In this document: positions 41,589 through 48,984 of the stretch, one piece after another | Numbering within the stretch: position 1 is the first letter of the stretch | Layout: each line of letters starts with the position of its first letter | Assembly (NCBI GenBank): GCA_965198285.1 | Contig: OZ240251.1 | Location: 1,364,001-1,428,000, forward strand | Origin: UBA11872 sp965198285 | Lineage (GTDB): Bacteria > Chloroflexota > UBA11872 | DNA length: 64,000 bases | Direction: 5' to 3' | The notes under the pieces: generated by a model | The model's database searches: none | The model's input: the letters and a program-made list of their open reading frames with translations, nothing else | What the model was told of the DNA's origin: nothing | Translations under genes and position numbers: made by a program

Positions 41589-42266
41589 ATGAGCGCCACC
41601 GTACTGATCATCGAAGACGACGAGCGGATCGCGAAGTGGCTCAAGGTGTATTTCGAGCGCGCGGGATACTCCGCCGAGGTCTCGAGTGATGGAGAGTCAG
41701 GGCTGACGCAGGCCCGCGCGCTGACTCCAGACCTGATAATCCTCGATCTGATGCTGCCTCGTCTTGATGGCGTCCAGATATGCCGGATCCTGCGTCGCGA
41801 GTCAGACGTCCCAATCATCATGCTCACCGCCAGGGAAGCCCACGCCGATCGAATCGTTGGACTGGAGAGTGGCGCCGACGATTACATCGTCAAGCCATTC
41901 GATCCGGGCGAGGTCATTGCCCGCGCCGACGCCGTGCTTCGTCGCGCCAAAGGCAGAGTTCAGAAGGTTCTGACGCGCGACAGCATCACACTGAATGAGA
42001 CCACCCGGAGCGTAACGGTCAATGGAGAACCCCTGACGCTGAGCCCGAAGCAGCTTGCTCTCCTAGCAACCTTTATGCGCCATCCCAACCAGGTGCTTAC
42101 CCGCGATCAGTTGATCACGCTGACCTACAGCGACGAGTTCTTTGGCTTCGACCGCGCCATCGACAGCCAGATCGCGCGCTTACGCAAGCAGATCGGCCGA
42201 CACGGGCGCCAGCCCATTCAGACGGTCTACGGTGTCGGATATAAGTTCGTGGCAAAGGGCGAGTGA
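41589..42266 (+). CDS. OmpR/PhoB-family response regulator
   Basis: 225 residues. The receiver domain has the acidic pair (IIEDDERI), phospho-acceptor Asp53 (LIILDLMLPRLDG), Thr in MLTAREA and Lys in VKPFDPGE. The C-terminal winged helix starts near residue 130 (LTLSPKQLALLATFMRHP) and ends QTVYGVGYKF. It should bind direct repeats as a dimer. The gene overlaps the kinase gene start by four bases. Confidence 0.95.
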   Translation: MSATVLIIEDDERIAKWLKVYFERAGYSAEVSSDGESGLTQARALTPDLIILDLMLPRLDGVQICRILRRESDVPIIMLTAREAHADRIVGLESGADDYIVKPFDPGEVIARADAVLRRAKGRVQKVLTRDSITLNETTRSVTVNGEPLTLSPKQLALLATFMRHPNQVLTRDQLITLTYSDEFFGFDRAIDSQIARLRKQIGRHGRQPIQTVYGVGYKFVAKGE

Positions 42267-43693
42267 TGTCGCTGCGCTGGCGAATCATGGCGTCCATGGT
42301 CTTTGTCATCCTTCTGACCGTTGTCGTCACCGTTGTGGTTGGCTATTGCACCACGCAGTCGCGCCTGGGCGTGTTCGTGGACGAGATAGGCGATGACCAG
42401 GCGACTCGCCTGGCCCGGAATCTGAGTCGCGAGTACACGACCGCCGGTGGCTGGCAGACGATTGACCGGCCGCTATCCGAGGCTGGATACATCTACGATG
42501 CAGAACTGCCGAGAGAACGATCTGAAGATCACGAAGAAGAGTCCTTCGAGCTCTTCCACAGAGATCCGATTCGAGTTGTGATCGTCGGCGTCGATGGACG
42601 CGTGGTGACGGACAACGCGTCCGAACTGTCACCGGATGACGCGACATCCGAACTTGCCGGGCATCGCGAGACGGTGTTCGATCTGGCGACCAACCAGCCC
42701 GTTGGCCACGTCTATGTGGACGTAAACCATGACTTCCTATCACGGGAGTCGCACGGTTTCCTCAATGCGCTTCTGTACATCACCGGAATCGGCGGTCTGT
42801 TGACGGTGGGCATTGGCGTCCTCTTGGCCGCTTGGCTGTCCAAGCGAATCACCGGACCCGTAGCGGCCCTGACGAAGGCAACCCAGGCTATTTCGCGGGG
42901 AGATACGACTCATCTGCCGGTCACATCCTCGGACGAGTTGGGGCAGATGAGCGCGGCCTTCAACCGGATGTCCTCCAGCCTGGAGACTCAGCGCGACCTC
43001 CGGAAGCGGTTGGTCGACGATGTCTCGCACGAACTCAACACGCCGCTGAGCGTCATCCAGCTGGAAGCGCGAGGGCTGCGTGACGGACTCCAGACACCTG
43101 AGCGAGCGTCCGATCAGATCATCCGGGAAGTCGACAGGCTGCGCGGTCTCGTAACTGATCTGAACTCGCTGGCGGAAACCGACTACGGCGAGTCCAGGCT
43201 TGAGCTTGAAGCCACTTCGGTTTGCGAGCTGCTCAGGGCGGAGATCGAACGCTGGCGGCCGCAGGCTCAGTCGCGACAGATCGAATTGACGCAGGAGTTT
43301 GCCGTCAATCTTCCGGACATTCACCTCGACCGGATGCGTATGAGCCAGGCAGTGGGCAATGTCCTCGGCAACGCCATTCAGTACACCGAGGCCGGCGGCA
43401 GCGTCGTCGTGAGGGAGGCATTGAAGGACGGCGAGGCAGTGGAAGTCTCGATCATCGATGACGGAATCGGCATACACGCGGACGACCTACCCCACGTATT
43501 CGACCGCTTCTATCGCAGTCGCCGGTCCGGTGAAGGCGGGACAGCCGGCACCGGTCTTGGGTTGGCTATCGCCCGAGCTATCGTCGAAGCACACGAGGGC
43601 ACAATCGCCGTCGCAAGCGACGGTCCTGGGCAGGGTGCGGCCGTGACGATAAGGCTGCCTACCAAAACGAGAGAGTCGTCTTCCTCCCCCTGA
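42263..43693 (+). CDS. Sensor histidine kinase, HAMP type
   Basis: 476 residues. A first membrane helix (about 10-27) is followed by an extracytoplasmic sensor of about 140 residues. It is rich in Glu, Asp and His (ERSEDHEEESFELFHRD). A second helix is near 180, then a HAMP linker (AAWLSKRITGPVAALTKATQ). The phospho-accepting His256 is in VSHELNTPLSV. The ATPase has its N box (VLGNAIQYT), G1 (DDGIGI) and G2 (GTGLGLAIA). The acidic His-rich patch in the sensor suggests cation sensing. It is translated as a pair with the regulator. Confidence 0.94.
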   Translation: MMSLRWRIMASMVFVILLTVVVTVVVGYCTTQSRLGVFVDEIGDDQATRLARNLSREYTTAGGWQTIDRPLSEAGYIYDAELPRERSEDHEEESFELFHRDPIRVVIVGVDGRVVTDNASELSPDDATSELAGHRETVFDLATNQPVGHVYVDVNHDFLSRESHGFLNALLYITGIGGLLTVGIGVLLAAWLSKRITGPVAALTKATQAISRGDTTHLPVTSSDELGQMSAAFNRMSSSLETQRDLRKRLVDDVSHELNTPLSVIQLEARGLRDGLQTPERASDQIIREVDRLRGLVTDLNSLAETDYGESRLELEATSVCELLRAEIERWRPQAQSRQIELTQEFAVNLPDIHLDRMRMSQAVGNVLGNAIQYTEAGGSVVVREALKDGEAVEVSIIDDGIGIHADDLPHVFDRFYRSRRSGEGGTAGTGLGLAIARAIVEAHEGTIAVASDGPGQGAAVTIRLPTKTRESSSSP

Positions 43694-43811
43694 ATTCCTC
43701 CGATGGTGCAGGCGAGGAAAGAAACACCGGCAGATGCAATAGGACGACTGAGTTCCGCATGCCCTGCGTTCTCGGCGATCAACAGGCGTCCGTCTGCCGC
43801 GCCACCACAAA

Positions 43812-43835
43812 CAATGCTAGTCTTAGAAAGCATTG
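43812..43835. promoter_or_regulatory. Inverted-repeat operator upstream of VapBC
   Basis: Perfect arms CAATGCT (43812-43818) and AGCATTG (43829-43835) are separated by 10 bases. They lie 28 bases before the antitoxin ATG in a locally AT-rich stretch that could hold the promoter. The position and symmetry fit autorepression by the AbrB-type antitoxin. Confidence 0.6.
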
Positions 43836-43862
43836 CTTTATCCTGGAGTCATTGATCAGCGT

Positions 43863-44132
43863 ATGCAGCAATTCACCGCCACGACCACGCAGCGCAACCA
43901 GGTCACCATTCCGGCCGAGGTTCGACGCCGGCTGGGCATCAAACCCAGGGACAAAGTGGCCTTCACCATCGACGACGCAGGCACGGTTCGCCTGGCCGCC
44001 GCTCAGTTCAGCCTGGAGTCAGCCTTCGGGTCGGTGCGGCCGTCCGCCAGGCCCGAGGACTTCGAGCAGCTGTCCCGAGACGCCAAGGACGAGAAGGCAG
44101 TGGCCACGGCACAGGATCTGCGCGGGGAATGA
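43863..44132 (+). CDS. AbrB/SpoVT-type antitoxin (VapB)
   Basis: 89 residues from the ATG at 43863, chosen because the AbrB domain starts there (TATTTQRNQVTIPAEVRRRL, KPRDKVAFTIDD). The C-terminal half is acidic and extended. It overlaps the start of the PIN toxin by four bases. An inverted repeat lies just upstream. Confidence 0.88.
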   Translation: MQQFTATTTQRNQVTIPAEVRRRLGIKPRDKVAFTIDDAGTVRLAAAQFSLESAFGSVRPSARPEDFEQLSRDAKDEKAVATAQDLRGE

Positions 44133-44542
44133 AGTTTCTAGACACCAACGTCATCCTGCGATTCCTTACCCGCGACGACGTGGAGAAGGCCGACGCCTGC
44201 CTGCGGCTATTTCAGCAGGTCCAGCTTGGCGACGAGGAGCTCGTGATCTGTGAAGCGGTCGTATGCGAGGTCGTGTATGTCCTGTCGTCAGCACGCGCCG
44301 GGTATGGCCTGAGCCACGAGAGCATTCGGAGCCGCCTGGTTCCAATCCTTACCCTGCGCGGTCTCAGGCTCCCCCAGAAGCGCGTCTATCTCCGAGCGCT
44401 CGACGTTTACGCGTCGTCCCCGTTCCTCGACTTTGAGGATGCGCTGGCCGTGGCTCACATGGAGCGCCTGGGAGTTTCGGAGATCGTGAGCTACGACCGG
44501 GACTTCGACCGCCTGGCGGGACTCCACCGGGTGGAGCCGTGA
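44129..44542 (+). CDS. VapC-type PIN-domain toxin
   Basis: 137 residues with the PIN acidic set: Asp in FLDTNVILRF, Glu in VCEVVYVL, Asp in FLDFEDALAVAH and Asp in SYDRDFDRL. The domain looks complete and active, unlike the truncated copy at 14093. The start overlaps the antitoxin stop. Confidence 0.9.
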   Translation: MKFLDTNVILRFLTRDDVEKADACLRLFQQVQLGDEELVICEAVVCEVVYVLSSARAGYGLSHESIRSRLVPILTLRGLRLPQKRVYLRALDVYASSPFLDFEDALAVAHMERLGVSEIVSYDRDFDRLAGLHRVEP

Positions 44543-44665
44543 TGGATCGCCGAAGCTGCCAGTCACAAGCGCCATGACCCGGCGCAATGGTTCCGCCGGT
44601 AGGCCCGGTCGTCGGCCGCGACTCGTATCCTCCGAACGCCGGGCCAAGAGAGAGAGGCTCACAAC

Positions 44666-45439
44666 GTGATCGGCGCGATCATTGGCGACATCGTCGGCTC
44701 GGTCTACGAGTGGGAGCGCATCAAGACCAAATCGTTTGAGTTCTTCAGCGACGAGGGCTTTGTCACGGATGACTCTGTGTGCACCGCCGCCGTCGCCGAC
44801 GCGTTGTTACACGACCGGTCGCCGGACGCCGCCCTCCAGGATTGGTGTCGCCGCTACCCGGACGCGAGTTACGGCGGTTCGTTCAGGTCCTGGATCTGGA
44901 TGCACCCGCCGCGCCCGTACAACAGCTTCGGCAACGGCGCCGCCATGCGCGTCTCGCCCGCGGCCTACTTGAATCGCGACACGCTCTCCGCCGCGCTGGC
45001 CGCGTCAGACCTGGTGACCGCCGTCACCCACAACCACCCGGAGGGCCTCAAGGGCGCCCGCGCCACCGTTCACGCCATCTGGCTGGCCTTCCAGGGCGAG
45101 TCGGAGTCGGCTATTCGGGCGGCCGTCGCCGAGACTTACGAGTACGACCTTTCCCGAACCGTCGACGACATCCGCCCCGGCTATCGCTTCAATGAGATCT
45201 GCCAGACCACCGTGCCCGAAGCCATCACCTGCGCGCTGGAGTCGGACAGCTTCGAAGACGCCATCCGCAACGCGATCTCGCTGGGCGGCGACTCCGACAC
45301 TGTGGCCGCCATCGCCGGCCCGATCGCCGAGGCGCTGCACGGGATTCCTGCCGACATCCGGGCCGAAGCCAAAAATCGCTACGTGCCGAACGACATCTTC
45401 GGAATAGTCCGAGAGATGTATGGCGAGGCGAGCCGCTGA
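44666..45439 (+). CDS. ADP-ribosylglycohydrolase
   Basis: 257 residues. The magnesium-binding signatures of the ARH/DraG family are present: GAIIGDIVGSVYEW at the start, VTDDSVCT, and LGGDSDTVAAIAG near the C-terminus. Such enzymes remove ADP-ribose from proteins, or from other acceptors. The start is a GTG behind GAGAGAGG. It follows a VapBC pair by 123 bases and precedes a convergent orphan antitoxin. Links to the TA genes are by position only. Confidence 0.92.
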   Translation: MIGAIIGDIVGSVYEWERIKTKSFEFFSDEGFVTDDSVCTAAVADALLHDRSPDAALQDWCRRYPDASYGGSFRSWIWMHPPRPYNSFGNGAAMRVSPAAYLNRDTLSAALAASDLVTAVTHNHPEGLKGARATVHAIWLAFQGESESAIRAAVAETYEYDLSRTVDDIRPGYRFNEICQTTVPEAITCALESDSFEDAIRNAISLGGDSDTVAAIAGPIAEALHGIPADIRAEAKNRYVPNDIFGIVREMYGEASR

Positions 45440-45462
45440 CGCCGTGGATGAGAATGTGGGTA

Positions 45463-45687
45463 TCAGGACTCGGAACCGACGTTCCAGCGGACACCGGTTG
45501 TCGAGATGTCACCCTTGATTCTGGTCTTGCCCCGCAGGCTGCCGATCAGGTCTGCATCCCCCCGGGTATAGGGCACGACCCGCGCGACGGGCTTGCCGCC
45601 CCTGGTGATGATTAGCCCATCGGATTCAAGCTCGTCCAGCAGCGCGAGGCATTGGGCCTTGAACTGCGCGGCCTCAATCGTCCGCAT
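45463..45687 (-). CDS. Phd/YefM-type antitoxin, orphan
   Basis: 74 residues from the ATG at 45687. MRTIEAAQFKAQCLALLDEL and ITRGGKPVARVVPY are the standard Phd/YefM DNA-binding core. The usual PIN or Doc toxin gene should follow at coordinates below 45463 on the minus strand, but that space is taken by the ADP-ribosylglycohydrolase gene on the other strand. The toxin is therefore missing. The product may act as a stand-alone regulator. Confidence 0.82.
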   Translation of the reverse strand: MRTIEAAQFKAQCLALLDELESDGLIITRGGKPVARVVPYTRGDADLIGSLRGKTRIKGDISTTGVRWNVGSES

Positions 45688-45754
45688 GCCGCTCCTCAAT
45701 CAACCGGAAGTAATCCGCATCGAAAACTGTGTCCGGCAACTCGCCGGCCCGCGC

Positions 45755-47302
45755 CTACCGCCCCAGTTCCTCCAACAGCACATGCGCCGCGTTGTGGCCG
45801 GGGGCGCCGGTGACTTCGCCGCCGGGGTGGGTGCCGGCGCCGCAGAGGTAGAGGTTCTTGATGGGGGTTCGGTAGTCGGACCAGCCGGGGAGCGGGCGGC
45901 GGGACATCATTTGCTGCGGAATCATGTCCACGTGGCGGATGTTGCCGTCGGTCAGGCCGATGCGGTCTTCGATGTCCTCCGGCGTCAGCAGCGTCCAGTC
46001 GATGATTGCGTCCCTGAAGTTCGGTGCGTAACGGCAGAACTCGTCGATGAGTTTTTCCCCGAACTCCCGCCGCTTCTCCGACCAGGAGCCGTCCTTGAGG
46101 TGCGCCGGGACGAAGAACACCCACATGGACAGCACGTGCTGCCCTTCGGGCGCCACCGATGGGTCGTAGACGGTCGGAATCTGCACCTGGATGATCGGGG
46201 TCTCGGGGAGCCGGCCGTTGGTGGCGTCGAGCCAACTGGACTCGCAGTAGTCCGTTGAGGGCGCGAGATTGATCATGGACAGGTGCTTGGGGTCGTAGTC
46301 GTCGCCCAGGTGGCGCGAAAAGTCGGGCAACTCCCGCAGCGAGCACAGGAACTTGGCCGAGGCCGACTGCGTCTTCAGCGCCGCAACCTCGTCCACGACT
46401 TCCCGGTCCACGTCCGACCCGTCTAGCAGCTGTGTGAAGGTCCGCTTGGGGTCGGCGTTCGACAGCACCAGGTCGGCTTCGATCACTTCGCCGTTGGCCA
46501 GCTCCACGCCGGTGGCCTGCCCGTCCTGCGTCAGGATGCGTTGCACCTCCGCGCCGGTCCTGATCGACACGCCGGCCGATTCGGCGGAGCGGGCCATTGA
46601 CTGGGTGATGGACCCCATCCCGCCGCGAACGATCCCGTAGTTCTCCGTGTCCTTGCGGTACGCGCTGAACCGGTAGAGCGCCATGATGTAGGCGCTGCCG
46701 GGCGCGCTGAGGTTGCCCATGTCAATCGCGCCGATGCTGGCCATCGCCCGCATCTCGTCCGAGACGAAGGTGCGGTCGATCAGGTCGCGCAGCGGAACCG
46801 TCAGCAGCGTTTCCAGCAGCTCTTCTTCTTCCTCGTCCTTGAACCGCTCCGTGAGCTCGGCCAGCGAGGGCGGCGGCTGCAAGTAGTAATCGCTCAGAAT
46901 CCGCACGGCGCGGTGCCAGAAATCAGCCCAATCCAGCCAGGCCTCAGCGTCCTCGGGTGAGAACTGACGAATCTCTTCCGCCGTCTTTTCGTCGTCGTGC
47001 CACAGCCTGACGGCGCGACCGTCGGGAAACGGGTGCAAGCGGCCAGGGTCCAGCGGGTAGACGTGGAACCCGTGATTCCGCAGCTCCAGCTCGTCGATCA
47101 CCTTCTGCTGCAGGATGTGGCACACGTAGGAGCAGGTGGAGATGTGGAAGCCGGGGAACCATTCCTCGGTCACCGCGGCGCCGCCCACCACGTCGCGGCG
47201 CTCCAGCACCTGCACGTCCAGCCCGGCCCGGCCGAGATACCCGGCGGCTACCAGGCCGTTGTGCCCGCCGCCGACGATTACGACTTTCTTGTTCTCGGCC
47301 AT
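45755..47302 (-). CDS. FAD-dependent oxidoreductase, phytoene desaturase/PYROXD2-like
   Basis: 515 residues. The N-terminal FAD-binding motif is VVIVGGGHNGLVAAGYLGRAG followed by VLERRDVVGGAA. The C-terminal flavin signature is LYLCGAGTHPGGEVTGAPG. The middle domain is typical of the COG1233 group (GGMGSITQSMARSAESAG), whose bacterial members include carotenoid desaturases and uncharacterised relatives of human PYROXD2. No carotenoid genes are nearby, so a catabolic oxidase role is more likely. The gene diverges from the amidohydrolase at 47477. Confidence 0.92.
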   Translation of the reverse strand: MAENKKVVIVGGGHNGLVAAGYLGRAGLDVQVLERRDVVGGAAVTEEWFPGFHISTCSYVCHILQQKVIDELELRNHGFHVYPLDPGRLHPFPDGRAVRLWHDDEKTAEEIRQFSPEDAEAWLDWADFWHRAVRILSDYYLQPPPSLAELTERFKDEEEEELLETLLTVPLRDLIDRTFVSDEMRAMASIGAIDMGNLSAPGSAYIMALYRFSAYRKDTENYGIVRGGMGSITQSMARSAESAGVSIRTGAEVQRILTQDGQATGVELANGEVIEADLVLSNADPKRTFTQLLDGSDVDREVVDEVAALKTQSASAKFLCSLRELPDFSRHLGDDYDPKHLSMINLAPSTDYCESSWLDATNGRLPETPIIQVQIPTVYDPSVAPEGQHVLSMWVFFVPAHLKDGSWSEKRREFGEKLIDEFCRYAPNFRDAIIDWTLLTPEDIEDRIGLTDGNIRHVDMIPQQMMSRRPLPGWSDYRTPIKNLYLCGAGTHPGGEVTGAPGHNAAHVLLEELGR

Positions 47303-47476
47303 GGCTTTCTCCTTCTCCCGCTAGCCCGAAGGCTTGCCGGCGCGTGTTCTGGGTTTGTCCCAAAGGGCTGCTGGGCGGCTGCGATCCTCTCACTGTAAAC
47401 CGCGCTGGAATCCGCGCCACCTCACCGAAGCCACCGGGCTAGAATCCCAAGCCGTTGGGGGACGGGTACGGAGCTT

Positions 47477-48592
47477 ATGACACCGGACTTCAGGAAGCCG
47501 CTCGGTCTCGACGATGTCCTGATCGTCGACTGCGACGTACACGCCAACGAACCGCCCGAGGCGCTCGCCCCCTACATCGACATGCCCTGGCGCCGCTCAC
47601 TCGAACTTCTTGGCCGCGGACCGCAGCGCTACCTGGACATTCCGGGCTACGCGCCGATTCTCAACCTCGATCCCCCGTTCCCCGACCGCGGGCTGGGCAA
47701 CCGCACCGTCACCACCGCCCGCCAGATGCGTGACGACCTGGACGAGCTTTCCATCGACGTCGGCATTCTGTTCCCGGACAACCTCCTCAAGATCGCCGTG
47801 TTCCCGCACGTCGACTACGCGTCGGCCCTGGGCCGCGCCTACAACGCCTGGCTGGCCGACGCCTGGGTCAGCCGCGAAACGGGCCTCTATGGCGCCGTCC
47901 TGGCCGTGCCCCAGGACCCGAAGGACGCCGCCGATCAGATTCGCACCTACGGGGCCGACGACCGATTTGTCGCCGTCTACCTGCCCGTCGCCGGCCTGCG
48001 TCCACTCTGGGGCGATCGCATGTACGACCCCATCTACGAAGCGGCCGAGGAGATGGGGCTGCCGGTGATGCTCCACAGCGTGGGCATCATCCATCCCCAT
48101 TTCCCGTTCAACCTCGAGCACATCGAGTCCCGCATCGTCCGCCACCCCATCAACCACGAGTTCGCCCTCATGGCCAACCTGTTCACCATGATCGCCAACG
48201 GGGTGCCGGTCAGGTATCCCGACCTCGACATCGTCTTCACCGAGGGCGGCGTCTCCTGGGTGCCCTTTGTCATGTGGCGAATGGACAAGGAATACGCCGA
48301 AATCCCCACCGGCGCCCCGTTCCTGGAGCGGCCACCCAGCGACTACATCAAAGAGATGTACTACTGCACCCAGCCCATCGAGGAACCCGAACGCGCCCGC
48401 GACCTGCTAACCATGATCGACCTGTTCGACGGACGCGATCAGGTCATCTACGCCTCGGACTGGCCGCACCACGACTTCGACCATCCGCGCAAGGTCATGA
48501 GCATGCCGTTCGATGCCGAGCTCAAGCGCAACATCATGGGCGAAACCGCCCGCCGTCTCTTCAAACTTCCGGTCCCTGTTCCCGTCGCCTGA
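47477..48592 (+). CDS. Amidohydrolase family metal-dependent hydrolase
   Basis: 371 residues. The first-strand metal motif is DCDVHANEPPEAL (DxHxN instead of DxHxH). Barrel landmarks are LPVMLHSVGII, PDLDIVFTEGGVSWVPF and the metal Asp in VIYASDWPHHDFD. This is the COG2159 subgroup that contains decarboxylases and lactonases of aromatic breakdown. The stop overlaps the start of a Rieske protein (TGATG), so the two are probably made together. Confidence 0.9.
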   Translation: MTPDFRKPLGLDDVLIVDCDVHANEPPEALAPYIDMPWRRSLELLGRGPQRYLDIPGYAPILNLDPPFPDRGLGNRTVTTARQMRDDLDELSIDVGILFPDNLLKIAVFPHVDYASALGRAYNAWLADAWVSRETGLYGAVLAVPQDPKDAADQIRTYGADDRFVAVYLPVAGLRPLWGDRMYDPIYEAAEEMGLPVMLHSVGIIHPHFPFNLEHIESRIVRHPINHEFALMANLFTMIANGVPVRYPDLDIVFTEGGVSWVPFVMWRMDKEYAEIPTGAPFLERPPSDYIKEMYYCTQPIEEPERARDLLTMIDLFDGRDQVIYASDWPHHDFDHPRKVMSMPFDAELKRNIMGETARRLFKLPVPVPVA

Positions 48593-48984
48593 TGGCCCGC
48601 ATCCGCGTTGGGCCGGCGGACGCAATCCAGCCCGGCCAGCCGGCCTTTGTGCAACACGGCGAAATCGAGATCGCCGTCTTCCGGCTCGACAACGGCTTCC
48701 GCGCCTACCGCAACCGCTGCCCCCACCAGCAGGGCCCCGTCTGCACGGGCCCCGTCAGCGGCACCCTGGTCGCAACAGCCGACACCGACTGGCGGTTGGC
48801 CTGGGTCCTGGAAGGCCGCGTGCTCATCTGCCCCTGGCACGGCATGGAATTTGATCTCGACACCGGCCGCCGCATCCGCGGCCGCACCGAACGCCTCCGC
48901 GCCTACCCCGTCAAAGTCGACAGCGGCCAGGTCTTCATCCAGGTCGGCCCGCGCTCGCCCGCGGTTACCCGCCAGCCGGCGTGA
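48592..48984 (+). CDS. Rieske [2Fe-2S] ferredoxin-like protein
   Basis: 130 residues with both cluster-binding boxes: NRCPHQQGP and ICPWHGMEFDL. A variable insertion of about 35 residues separates them. The size and lack of a membrane helix fit a soluble Rieske ferredoxin or a small oxygenase component. No oxygenase alpha subunit is adjacent; the overlapping amidohydrolase and the divergent flavoprotein are the nearest possible partners. The ATG overlaps the previous stop by one base. The 3' end overlaps the convergent membrane protein gene by 20 bases. Confidence 0.88.
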   Translation: MARIRVGPADAIQPGQPAFVQHGEIEIAVFRLDNGFRAYRNRCPHQQGPVCTGPVSGTLVATADTDWRLAWVLEGRVLICPWHGMEFDLDTGRRIRGRTERLRAYPVKVDSGQVFIQVGPRSPAVTRQPA

